From Sequoia sempervirens (taxonomy: Eukaryota > Streptophyta > Pinopsida > Cupressales > Cupressaceae): a DNA stretch of 64,000 bases. A program made the translations under genes and the position numbers. The notes below the pieces were generated by a model, which was not told where the DNA came from, ran no database searches, and was given only the letters and a program-made list of their open reading frames with translations. This document shows, one piece after another, positions 1-11,300 of the stretch; position 1 is the stretch's first letter, and each line of letters starts with the position of its first letter. The stretch is from NCBI GenBank assembly GCA_007258455.2, contig VDFB02270651.1, positions 492,308,322 to 492,372,321 on the forward strand, written 5' to 3'.

Positions 1-549
1 CTCTACATATGCTTGGGTGTTATTATTTTTCTCAATGAACTAAATATGTATCTTTTTAATAAAAAATATCCTTTTCCCTATTGTTGATGTACAATTAACT
101 TTAATTAATGGTAATTTTTTAGATAAAATATTGACCATTTGTCTTATATCCATAGAAATTGAGTGAGAGAGAACAAAATTTGTTTTTACTCCTCACTCAT
201 TTTTTCAAAACTGTGAAACCTATTATACAGTATAAATAGTTAATCAATTCATCTTGTTAAATTTGAGTTTGAATCTTAATTTTAATCTTATAATCAAAAT
301 ACTTCATTTAATTCTTCGATTTTTTAATCCACATATAAACATAGTTTTATTGCATTCTTACCAATTTTAACTTCTTTAATGTTAAAAAACAATCATTGTG
401 GATTGCTAAAATTTAAATTTGTTTTAAAATCTTTCTAAATTTAATATTTTTTATAAATAATAATTTTAAAAATTATTCATTGACTACATAGAATTTTTTT
501 TAATCTTGGTTGATCATGATTTCTATTGTTATTGTTATTTTTTATGTAG
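1..549 (+). other. AT-rich intron end upstream of first visible exon
   Basis: This stretch has no supportable coding exon. It ends in a T-rich tract and a TATGTAG acceptor at about 543-549, directly before codons that continue an acyl-AMP ligase fold. I read it as the 3' part of an intron of the gene at 550-6815, whose N-terminal exon(s), roughly 80-100 or more residues by comparison with FAAL proteins, must lie left of the window. Confidence 0.7.
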
Positions 550-3500
550 GTGTTGGCAGTTCCACTTCTTCCACCAGATCCGCTTCACCGCAATGGACAA
601 GCATTGGCCAAGGTGGAGAGTGTAGCAAAATCTTGCAATGCAGTGGCCATACTCTCTACCTCTTCATACCATGCAGCTGTTCGTGCAGCTAGGCTTCGCA
701 ACATTGTTCTCCTAGGGGCCTACAAAAGCAAGGTTATCTCTCGTTGGCCTGACCTGCCATGGTTCCACACTGATTCATGGACCAACAAAAATACCACTAA
801 AAGGAAACTCCCTAGCTCCTGGTCATGGCCCAAGATTTCTCCAATAGACGAAGAACAGGAACAATCCCTTCAACACGATGACAATGCAGTCGACTTAAAA
901 CCACGACCCGAAGAAGTATGTTTTCTACAATTCACTTCAGGCTCAACCGGGGATGCAAAAGGGGTGATGATCACTAACGCCGGGCTTGTACACAATGTAA
1001 AGCTGATGCATAGGCATTACAAGAGCACGTCACGCACTGTGTTAGTAAGTTGGCTACCACAGTACCACGACATGGGGCTCATCGGCGGTCTCCTCACAGC
1101 AATGCTCAGCGGTGGAACTGCAATTCTCTTTTCCCCCTTGACCTTCATCAGAAACCCCTTGTTATGGCTTCACACCATGACTAAATACAAGGCTACCCAC
1201 AGTGCAGGGCCCAATTTCGCCTTCGAGCTCCTGGTCCGCAGGCTGGAGAAAGCTAATAAAAAAGAGATTGAATTGTTGGAAGAATATGATTTGTCATCCA
1301 TGTTGTTTTTGATGGTAAGTGCGGAGCCGGTGAGGCAGAAAACATTAAGGCGGTTTGTGGAACTTCTGGGGCCGTGTGGGCTAGGGGAGGAGGTGTTGGC
1401 ACCTGGCTATGGCCTAGCAGAGAATAGTGTTTTTGTCTCTGTGGCATGGGGTGCTAGGAAGCCCATTTATGTGGACTGGCAGGGGAGAGTCTGTTGTGGT
1501 TATGTTGAACGCAATGACCCAGATGTTGATATAAGGATTGTAGATGCTGAAACAGGGGAAGAGGTGGCAGGGGAGGGAGTCGAAGGCGAGATCTGGGTTA
1601 GCAGTCCCAGCGCAGGGTTTGGGTACTGGGGTCGTGAGGTCCAAGGAGAAGAGACATTCAAGAATAAACTTAACTCAGGTGACTAAACACAACATCAAGT
1701 GCTTGCTTTCTTTAGTCTCCTCTATTGTAAGAAATTTTGGTCATTTGCGGACATCAATATAATTCCTTTTGATCTCCTCTTTTAGGAACAAGAAACTACA
1801 CCAGGACAGGAGATTTGGGGCGGATAGTGGCAGGAAAAATATTCGTGACGGGGCGTATAAAAGACTTGATAATTGTGAATGGCAGGAATGTATACTCTTC
1901 AGACGTAGAGAAAACTGTGGAGACCTGCTCGGAATGCATTCGACCCGGGTGTTGTGCAGTGATTGGAGTTCCTGAAGAGACCTTGGCTTCCAATGGGATT
2001 TCCCTATCGGAGTCCTCAGACCAGGTGGGTCTTGTAGTAATTGCAGAAATCAGAGACGAAAAGATCATTAAGACGGATGTTGCAGAGCAGATTCGATCGG
2101 CAGTGGCAGCTGAGCACGGGGTCGAAATTGCCGCTGTGAAATTGATCAAACCAAGGACCATCTGCAAGACAACTTCTGGCAAAATTCGACGGTCTGAATG
2201 TCTCAAACAGTTTACAGATGGAACCTTGGACGTTGCTGGAACAACTCGCAAAATAGCTATTGTTCGGACATTTACTGGGAAGGCCGGTCATAAGTCTTTG
2301 CTTCAACCCGTCATGAAAAGGTCTTGGACCTTCAACGGCTCCGATTCGAATTTGTTTTCTCCAGTTGGAAGAGTAACAGATGGAGTCCCCAGTAGAGAAA
2401 ATATTCTACAGTTTCTAGAGTGTCTGGTGAGTGAGAAGACTGGCTTGGAGGCCTCTCAGATATCACATGATAATAGTTTTGTAAATTATGGGTTAAGTTC
2501 AATTGTGGTAGTGGAAGCAGCACAGAGGTTGTCATCATTCTTAGGGGTACAGGTTGCCGCAATTGACATTTACACTGCTGGGTGCATCTCAGAACTTGCA
2601 GAGTTGGCCTTAAATCTCATGAAAAAATCAGGTGATAATACCCACAATGTTAAAGGATCGAATCCAAGGGACTTGTTGGAGTTTTTGAAAGGCCTTGTCT
2701 CAGAGATGACTGGAGTGGCTATACAGGACATTTCTAGTACAGATAGTCTGGTTTCCTACGGGATTGATTCAGTGGGAGTGGTTTGTGCAGCTCAGAAGCT
2801 TTCAGCTTATCTGGGTGTCCATGTTTCTGCAGTTGATATTTTCACAGCAAACAATATTTCAGAAATCGTGGCATTTGCAGAGGTACTTCTTCAGCGAGAA
2901 GGAAAAACAACTGCAAACATTGCAAAAGTAGAGAATGTTAATTCATATACCCAATATGTATTGCCTTCGGCTCTCAAAAGACTTGCAATGGGGTTCCTTC
3001 AGTTAATTGGCATTGTGTATGCAGCGGCATTGTTGATTGTTCCAGCGTACATAGCATGTTCAATTCCCCTTCGTGTTGCTTTGCCTGCTGCTGAACTACT
3101 AAAATTGAATCCCATTTTTCTTCTTCTTCTTACCAGTCCAGCTGTATGGATATTCTACATAGTTATGACGGCAATTTCTCTGTCTATATTTGGGATTACA
3201 TTTTTGCAAGTGAATTATACGTTGAAGCCCAAGGTGTCTGTGTGGTCTGTGGATTTTGTAAAATGGTGGACTCTGTATCGCGCCAGGGATTTTGCATCCA
3301 CCATGCTTGCCACCCACCTTCGTGGTACTGTATTCATTGTCTGGTGGTACAGGCTTTTGGGGGCCGATATTGGAAAAGATGTGGTTTTAGATAGTATAGA
3401 CATTACAGACCCTTCTATGGTTTCTATAGCAGACGAAGCAGTGGTCTCAGAAGGAGTAACTTTGGAGAACCATCAAGTGAAAAATGGAATGTTGTTTATA

Positions 3501-6500
3501 GGTCCTGTAAAGATTGGAAGTCGTTCCTCGGTTGGCCCTTTTGCCTTACTTCAAATGGGTACTGTTTTGGCATCAGAATCTGTTGTTCCTGCTCTTCACA
3601 GGACAGAAATTGGGCAATACTATGGGAAGAAAACGACACATTCAAACCTGAAGGTATGCTATATCATCAATTCCAATTAACCAGTTAAACCTTAATTAGC
3701 ATTATCTAATAGGTCTCAATTTCCTCCACATGCATGATTTATCTATTTACATTTTGTCACAAATCTGAATAGACTAATTGAAATCCTCCTTTGGCTAACT
3801 GCTGGAACCCGAGATTCTTATGTTGGTCATCTTCAATTTGTTCTCTTTATCCTCTTTATATATTTTATAATTATCAGACCAGAAGCTTATAAGATTGACA
3901 GAGTGCACGGGTTTTTTTGTCATCACTCTGAACATTGTCTTAACTTCTCGACTCTGATCCTCAACTCTACTGACAATAAGGCTTAATTCTTACGTCAGGA
4001 TGTCCAAACAGAAATTAAATTTTAAGTTGTATCTCGTTTCAGTATACATATTGGTAAAATAAACATCCTTGATTAAATGCAGGGGGGAGAAAAGGAGGAC
4101 AATTTGGCAACAACGACCACTCACATATGGCAACTACTGGGCCTATACACAGTGGCCATGGTCAGCACTTTAGCTGCAGCAATAGTATATCCATTGTTTG
4201 CATGGCTTTCAAAGACAATGCAGCTGCCTCATATCCACGTGTTCTCCGACCGCGGATTTCTTCTATTTTCCCTAGCCGGGGCATTCCATTGGCCACCTGC
4301 CATTTTCGCAGCTTTGGTTGTACTGAACGAGCCTGCGATTGTTCTGGAAATTGTGTCTCAAATACTTTTAGAAGCAAAAGTCCTGCACCTTGCATTCTGT
4401 GTTGGATGCACTTACATAGCCTACGGCTTTGTGCTAACACTGATGACCTGCATTCTCAAATGGTTTATTGTGGGAAAAGTAAAGCCTACTATGGCATCTA
4501 CAAGAGCCTCCTCTAATTTGGGTCTTCGAATTTGGTTCATACACAGGCTCCTGACTTTGTGTCATCAAAGATTTGTACAGCTTCTATCAGGAACCGAAGC
4601 TTTCTGCATTTATCTAAAATGCTTGGGCGCAAAAATCGGCAGCACAGCATCTATCAGGGCAATCAATGTCATAGTAGATCCAGACCTCTTTCAGCTGGGA
4701 TCTAACAGCCACTTGGGCGACTTCTCTAAAATAGTAACGATGACCCACAATAACCCAAGGAGCTTTACTTTGGGGAAAATTCAAATAGGCTCAAACTGTG
4801 TGACAGGCACCCAGAGCCTACTTTTACCAGGCTCCACATTGCAGGATCGAGTCACGCTGGGAGCATTGTCTATGGCACCCGCAGACTGCATACTGCAAGC
4901 CGGGGGAGTGTACGTGGGAACAGAAAAGCCGGTGATGGTGAACGCCCAGGGTCAATCGGGAGAGCTTTCAGATAAAAGAATTCTCCAAATGGACAATCAT
5001 TACAGAAAAATTGTGGGGAATCTCGCGGCACACCTAGCAAAAACAACACTGAAAGTCCAATCCCGTTACTTTCATCGCCTGGGTGTGGCGGGAAGAGGTA
5101 CCCTCACAATTTTCGATGATCTGAAAGGCATTCCACAGCACGACATATTTTCACCAGGAAAGACATACCCCATTATCATCCGGCACAGCAACAGCCTCAG
5201 CGCAGACGACGACGCTCGCACGGACGCCCGAGGCGCATCCATTCGAATAATGCGCGGCGAAAACAACAATGCCGAGTCTCTAATTGACCTTACGCTCAAG
5301 ACAGGAAAGGCATTCTACGCCAGAACTATTGCAGACTTTTTTTCATGGCTAGTCGGTGGGCTCAACTACAGGGAAGAGCAGGTGAGGCTGTTGCCCCACA
5401 TCCGGGACGCCGTCTGGGGTTCCCTCAGACAGACAAACTCCTATGCGGAACTACACTACTACTCAAACATATGCCGCTTGTTCCGATCCAAGCAAAGCCG
5501 GACCGATTACTACGTGAAGTTCAAGCTCCGACCAGCCGATCCACAGATCAGCGAAGATGCCGGTGCAGTCAACCCGAAGGACCGCCTACTCCCGCCCGAA
5601 ACCGGCGCCATCCCACGCGACCCGGCCGACACCCGACCCCTTCACTTCCTCGCGGACGACTTCCGGAAACGGTTGGTGTCTCCCTCGGGCGTCAGGTACA
5701 TCCTACAGCTACAGATCCGGCCCGTACCACAATCAGTTGCAGAAAGGGAAGAAGCCCTCGACTGCACGAAGCCATGGGATGAAGAAAAATACCCATACAT
5801 CAACACGGGTGAGATGAATTTTAACCAGTTGGTCGACACAGAGGAGGCGGAGCAGCTGCGGTTCGAACCGTACAGGCGGTGCCCTGGGCTGGATGTGGTG
5901 CCCGCGTCGTCCTCCCGCGACAGCGCTTCCATAGACCACGGGCGGTCTCTTGTCTACGACATCTGCCAGCGCCTCCGCGCCGGCCTGCCGCTTCACCCAG
6001 CATGGAAAAAGCTTTTGCAGCAATCCGACGTGAACCTCGACTTAAACGCCTGCCCGTTTGCATCATCACACTCGGCCGCCGCGTCCCCGGTTAAAGACGT
6101 TGCGAGATCGGTGGCGGCGGTTCGGAGCCGGGCAGTGTCTCCGTGGCTTTTGCTGGCCCAGCCGTTGCTACAAACGGGGCTACCCTATGCCTTGCTTGCT
6201 CTGGCCTTTGTTGTGCCTCTTGGGTTAGTCTCATATTGGGTACAATTTGGGGAGGAGTTTACAAGAATCTTTCCTGACATTTTAAAACCTTCAGGTACTG
6301 TTATTTTCTTGCCTATGTTGTATGTATTGACGGGGCTTACTATGGTAGTGTGGACGGTTGCATGTAAATGGGTTATGGTGGGGAGAATGCGGGAGGGTGA
6401 TAGAATTGAGCTATGGGGCAGAGAAACGTTGCTGGACACCATCTGGCAGGCGGTGAGGACCGTGGCGGGTGACCATTTTGTTCAGCTCTGCAGGGGCTCC

Positions 6501-6815
6501 GCTGTTTTTGGGCTGTACATGAAGAGCTTGGGCGCTAGAGTTGCGTGGGCCGATGGTGCCTATGTGGACAGTATGGAAGGGTTGCTAAACCCAGAGATGG
6601 TGACTGTGGAGAGGAATGGAGTAGTAGGGAGGAATGCCATGTTGTTTGGGCATGTATATGAGGGAGAAAGGGTGGAATACAGTGAGATTAGAATAGGAGA
6701 AGAAAGTTGCGTGGGCAGTCGAGGGGTGGTGATGCCTGGTGTTTATATGGACAAGGGTAGCAACTTACCGTCTCTTTCTCTTGCTATGAAAGGAGAAAGA
6801 GTTTGTACTTTGTAA
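550..6815 (+). CDS. FAAL / tandem ACP / Pls-PosA-like / catalase-like multidomain protein (5'-partial)
   Basis: Three exons, 550-1678, 1786-3653 and 4083-6815, join in frame to 1909 codons ending in TAA. Residues 1-540 are a fatty-acyl-AMP ligase, which would activate a fatty acid as acyl-AMP: P-loop FTSGSTGDAKGV (128-139), WLPQYHDMGLIGG (~168), YGLAEN (287), RTGDLG (383) rebuilt across intron 1, GRIKDLIIVNGRN (~398), and SGKIRR with Lys 509. Two acyl-carrier domains follow, with phosphopantetheine serines at 615 (GLSS) and 705 (GIDS). Membrane helices and left-handed beta-helix repeats, as in the C-terminus of polylysine synthetase and PosA, occupy ~776-995, ~1013-1300 and ~1686-1909. A catalase-like domain lies at ~1305-1640 (His1330, Arg1366, Arg1382, Tyr1624, Arg1629). 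Expected role: load an acyl chain onto the ACPs and process it at a membrane; substrate and product are unknown. The reading frame is intact, so the gene looks live. GTG at 550 is a splice junction codon, not a start. Confidence 0.88.
1679..1785 (+). other. Intron (107 bp) in FAAL domain
   Basis: The donor is CAG/GTGACT and the acceptor is CTTTTAG/GAAC. The codon is split after its first base. Removing the intron restores the FAAL motif RTGDLG followed by the GRIKDLII segment, which is strong support for both splice sites. Unspliced reading meets a stop within a few codons. Confidence 0.9.
3654..4082 (+). other. Intron (429 bp) between first and second membrane modules
   Basis: The donor is AAG/GTATGC and the acceptor is AAATGCAG/GGGG. 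It falls between codons (phase 0). It separates the first beta-helix module, ending near residue 999, from the second membrane module. The flanking frames are both open and join without a stop. Confidence 0.82.
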
Positions 6816-6869
6816 TAATTAATAATAATGCTATTAAAGTACTTATTCTAATTAGCCTATATTATTAGC

Positions 6870-6875
6870 AATAAA
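6870..6875 (+). terminator. Candidate polyadenylation signal
   Basis: AATAAA lies 55 bases after the TAA stop of the multidomain gene, in AT-rich sequence. The position suits a plant near-upstream element; no transcript end can be seen. Confidence 0.5.
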
Positions 6876-8172
6876 GAATTCACTAAACTAATAATATAAA
6901 TCATGTGGAAATGGTCAATTATAAAAAACATAGCTAAAAATAAAATATATGGTGATCTCGTCATTCTCTTTCATTTGTGATATAAACCTTTTAAATGAAA
7001 TGAAAAAGACCTACGACCAAGTCTCACATTGTGTTTTCAATCCCAAAACATTTGATATCAAAGAAATGTGTAAACTATTCTATGGTTGACATTGCTATAG
7101 AGTATGAAATTTCTATTTTGTTTTGTTTTGGTTAAGTGGTATATTTGTAGTTGAAATTTGATATATAAATCGAGTTTTATTTGTTTTAATGTTTTATTTT
7201 TTTAGATTTATTATTTTTTTGTTTTGTATCAAGTTTAGTTTTTTTTGGAAGTGATTCAGGTTATTTTTACATTTGTAGAAATGATCATAATCGTTAAAAA
7301 AAATTATATTATAATTTTTAGTATATGTATTTTTCTTCCACCTAACTATTGTGTGTCAATTTGATATAGAACACAAAACTTTTCGTTTGACACTTGGAAA
7401 TTTGTATTAAAAGACTACCTAGTGATTAATTGAAAGAGCATCTCTAACACACATCATGGATATAACGAATCATTTAATGATATTAGCATTGCATCAACAT
7501 TTGAGGGTATATTGTATGAGTACTATGTACATAAAATTGTTGATCAAAATAAAGGATTCAAATGCAAATATCAAACCCTTTGATCTACACTTAATGCAAA
7601 CTCAGTTAGAGCAAAGAAATCAATAAAAAATGAATAAAAAATCACAATTTTACCTATATTTATTCTTGCTGCACAATGAGCGTGGTTGTGCTCACAATGT
7701 TGGTATATAGTTGATCACATCAATAGCATGATTTTGTGTTCTGGTTCCTTCTTCTTGAAAATGGCTCGCATAAGGGTAAATTTATAGATTTTTGGCTTGG
7801 ATGATGAATGGTCAAGATTGGTTGAGAGTTTGTTGAGGGATTAATAGAAAGGATTAAGTTGTTTGGATAGTTGGGAGATGGATGAGGAAGTAAAAGGGAG
7901 ATATTTTAGTTCATTTTTAAATTTGTGGGAGATAGTTATAAAATGAGTGGATGATAATAAAGGAATTTTAATTTCTTTTATTCTTTTATTCTTTTCTTTT
8001 TGGGTGGTTATGTGGATAAAGGGAGATTTAATTAATTCAATATAATTAAATCATGTGGAGGGGGATGGATGTTAGGAATTAGGAAAAGAAGGATAATTGG
8101 GTAAGTGTAGAAACATTAAGGACCAAAGAGTGGCAATGCCACTTTTTTAATTAGGTAAGTGTAGAAAGATGG
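6876..8172. other. AT-rich intergenic, no gene seen
   Basis: No open frame with recognisable protein features on either strand. The end of the stretch holds a short imperfect duplication: a block around TAAGTGTAGAAA near 8103 recurs near 8156, each followed by a GGACCAAA-type motif. Confidence 0.6.
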
Positions 8173-8223
8173 GGGACCAAAAAGTTGCAAGCCCCAAAAA
8201 GTGGCCTTGCAACTTTTTGGTCC
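8173..8223. repeat. Perfect 18-bp inverted repeat
   Basis: GGACCAAAAAGTTGCAAG is followed after about 14 bases by its exact reverse complement. It would form a hairpin. No transcript context is visible; it may be a remnant of a small inverted-repeat element. Confidence 0.75.
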
Positions 8224-8234
8224 TATAAAAGACA

Positions 8235-8395
8235 TTATTTGTGAGCACGTTATAATGTAATGTGCTCATGTTATGGTTTGGTAGTGTCAAGCCATAATGT
8301 GAGCATGCTACAATGCGAGTGCACTATAACATGCTATGGTGCAAGTGCACTATAATGTGCTATGATGTGAGTGCGTTATGACACACTCACATTTC
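8235..8395. repeat. Degenerate short tandem repeat (GTGAGTGCACTATAA-like)
   Basis: Several imperfect copies of a 20-30 base unit built from GTGAGCAC, TATAATGT and TGCTATG words. Similar words recur at about 10200-10285, on the other side of the purine/pyrimidine tract. Confidence 0.6.
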
Positions 8396-8667
8396 TAAGA
8401 AACAAAATAACCCAAGCTCTAGATCTCTCTTTCTCTTTCCATGTCTCTCTACCTCAAACTATATACAAGAAATATAACTTAAAGTATAAGTGACATTTAT
8501 ATATGGATTTTTAAAAAAAAATTAAGTTATATTTCATGTACATATAGTTTTAGGATGTTTGAGAATGGTTTCAAATCTCTAGGAGTTATAATGAAAATTC
8601 TAGGTTTTGGAAGATCTTATAATTTTTCAGACAGTCAAGTTTCAATAATCAACATAATCCTATAATA

Positions 8668-8966
8668 TTGTTCTCTCTCTCATTCTCACTATCTTTGCTC
8701 TACCTCCCTCTACCTATCTCTCCCCTACCCGTCTCTCTCTCTACATACCTCTCCCTCCCTCCATCTCTCTTTTTGTCCCCCTTCCTCTCTCCTTCCCTCT
8801 TCTCTCTATCTAACCTCTCTCTCTACTTCTCACTATCTTACCTCTCCCTTTATCTCTACCTATCTCTCCCTCCCTACCTCTCTCTCTATAAACCTCTCTC
8901 TCTCCCTCCTTCCCTATCTATTCTCTATCTCCCCTCTCCCTCTCTCTACCTACCTCTTCCTCCCTC
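8668..8966. repeat. CT-rich (CTCTCC/CTCC) microsatellite
   Basis: A nearly pure pyrimidine tract on the + strand made of irregular CTCT, CTCC and TACC blocks. It abuts a purine tract of the same composition in the opposite sense, so together they form a very large imperfect palindrome. Confidence 0.9.
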
Positions 8967-9322
8967 CTCAAGGGAGAGAAGTAGAGAGAGGTGAGATAAA
9001 GATAATTATAGAGGTAGGGAGGGAGGGAGAGGTACCTAGTAGAGAGAGGGAGAAGGGAGATAGTGAGAAGTAGAGAGAGGGAGAGGTGAGAAAAATATTA
9101 GAGAGGGAAGGGGGGGAGGGGGAGAGAGAGAGGGATGAATTGATGAATATTTATGTAGAGAGAGATGTAGGGAGTGAGGGAGAGGTAGGTATAGAGAGGG
9201 AGAGGGGAGATCGTAAGAATTAGGGAGAGGGAGAGAGAGGAGTAGTGAGAGAGGGAGAGAGAGGTGCGAAGGGAAGGAAGGATGGATAGGTAGATAGGGG
9301 AGAGAGAGAGGTAGGTAGACCC
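8967..9322. repeat. GA-rich (GAGAGG) microsatellite, left part
   Basis: Purine tract of GAGAGA, GAGGGAGA and GTAGAGAG blocks. Open frames here on the minus strand are low-complexity Ser/Leu/Pro translations and are not genes. Confidence 0.9.
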
Positions 9323-9491
9323 TCAACCTCTCATCATGAACCCTAAACCATAAACCCTAAATACTAAAACCTAACATAAATAATTTTTGACACTAAAACC
9401 TTAAAAATTAAATTTAATCCCTAAACCCTCAACATTGAACCCTCCATCCTAAACCCTAAACCCTAAGTTACCCTAAACCTTAGTCCCTAAC
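9323..9491. repeat. Interstitial telomere-like repeats (CCCTAAA)
   Basis: Plant telomere units CCCTAAA occur singly and in short runs (for example two or three in tandem near 9455-9470), mixed with degenerate versions such as CCCTCAA and CCATAAA. The block sits inside the GA-rich tract. Confidence 0.8.
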
Positions 9492-10172
9492 CATGAATAA
9501 TTTAGAGAGAGGGAGAAAGAGAGAGAGAGAGAGGAAGAGAGGGAGAGAGAGTGATGGAGGGAGGGAAAGGTAGAGAGAGGGAGGACAAGAGGGAATTAGA
9601 GAGGGTGAGAGAGAGAGGTAGAGAAGGGAGGGAGGTGTAGAGGTGAGGGGGGTAGAGAGGTGAGCGAGAGAGGTAGAGAGTTGAGAGAGAGAGGGAGCAA
9701 GGGATATATAGAGGGGAGGGAGGTAAATAGGTGCTTCTGTACATGTGTGTGTGTGTGAGAGAGAGAGAGGTGAGGTAGGGTATACAAAGAATAGATATGG
9801 AAGGAGGGATTGAGGGAGAGGTAGAGAGGGAGACAAAGGGAGGGAATGAGGGAGTGATGGGGTGAGAGAGATAGAGTGAAGGAAGGAGAGAGAGAGAGAG
9901 AGATGTAGAGAGAGTGAGGGAGGGAGGGAGAGGTAGTGAGTGGAGAGAGATAGAGAGGTGATAGAGAGAATAAGATAGGGAGAGAGAAATACATATGTGA
10001 GATAGAGAGAAATACAAAGGGAAGGGAGGGACAAAGGGAGGGAGAGTTAGAAAAATAGGTCTAATAAGAGATAAAAATCTAAAGAGGGACAAAAGGAGAG
10101 AGAGATAGAGAGGTAGAGGTAGAAAGATAGGTCTAAAGCTTGGGGGAGGGAGAGAGAGAGGGAAGGATGGAG
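9492..10172. repeat. GA-rich (GAGAGG) microsatellite, right part
   Basis: About 680 bases of purine-rich repeats with a short TGTGTGTG run near 9743. Long minus-strand open frames here (up to ~229 codons) are translations of this repeat and are left out. Confidence 0.9.
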
Positions 10173-10574
10173 AGAGGAGATCATTTTTCATTCAAAAGAA
10201 TGTGAGAATGTTATAACACACTTGCAATAATGGAAGCCTATGAAAAATAATAATGCTAGCACATTATAGCATGCTCACATTATTGTCTACATTGGGAATT
10301 TCCAAACCTTAGGGTTGGATTTTCCTTGAGCATTGAATCTAAAGGGTTGGATTGACATTTCAACATTTAAAGACATTTTTTTTAAAATTTTAAAAAATTA
10401 CACAATCTCAAGCATGCTCTACATCAGGCTTGCATGTGTTTCAATTTCAAGTCAAAAAAATGACATAATAATGTTGACCTTTCTCTTAGCTTTCTAACCA
10501 TGTATTTTTTCATGTTTCGAATATGTTACGATTTTTATCTTTAATTTTTTTTCTAGAGTTTCCATTTTTGTGGG

Positions 10575-11300
10575 TATGTGCATGATCATCATGGAAAAAG
10601 TAGGCCCTTAAGTGGCGAAAAAATTCAAAAAATCAGAGTTAGGCAACTTGACGTAAAAATTTGAATAAGTTATCTATATTATTTCAAAAATATGTAAGAA
10701 TAGAATCTGTAGAAAATTGAATGTAGTTTCTAAACTACTAGGATTATTTTAAAAAATATATATTTGGTGAAAATTTGAAATTTCAATGCAGTACTTAAAT
10801 TTCAGGGGAAAAATAAGAAGCAGGTGTTTGTCTGACCACCTAACCACAATAAAATAATACTATTATTTTATAAGATTTTAGATATAAGTAGAGGAATCAT
10901 GTCCCAATGTGATGCATATTTTTTTGTAATTTTTTCCAAGTAAATAATTAATTATGAATTTTTATTACAATTTTAAAAAAATATAAAAACTCGTATGTGA
11001 CCACCTTAACTTGGTCAAAACTTTATGAAATTCATTTTTTTTAATCCTATAGTATGTGAAGCATATAATGTGACACATGTTTCAGATTCAAAAAATGTGA
11101 TACCATTTGAAAGCTATAGATGTTTTTCATTCACCCTATCAATCAGGACTTTAGTCATAATTCAAATAGAAAATGAATAATATTTATTTATTAAATTCAA
11201 AGTAAAACATAGTTTACATTGGTGGAAAGTTGAGAATCTCCTTTAAAAACCCTTTTCATTTCATCAATTTTGGGTAAAAAAATGTCGTCAACCACATACC
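10575..11300 (-). repeat. Dispersed non-coding repeat, inverted copy of 54895-55625
   Basis: Read on the minus strand, this ~730-base segment matches 54895-55625 on the plus strand almost end to end. Shared landmarks include ACTAAAGTCCTGATTGATAG, TTTGACCAAGTTA, CACCTGCTTCTTAT and GTCAAGTTGCCTAACTCTGA. No protein is encoded. It is a repeat family, probably part of a larger element whose ends I cannot place. Confidence 0.82.

Noticed and set aside
550..552. GTG at 550 as the start codon of the multidomain gene
   Set aside because: It directly follows a TATGTAG splice acceptor and the FAAL N-terminal region is missing; it is an internal exon start.
550..6815. Bacterial contamination as the source of the FAAL gene
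   Set aside because: Two GT-AG introns restore motifs and the gene is contiguous with plant repeats, so it is a nuclear gene.
9480..10191. Long minus-strand open frames (up to 229 codons) rich in Ser, Leu and Pro
   Set aside because: They are translations of a GA/CT microsatellite in several frames at once.
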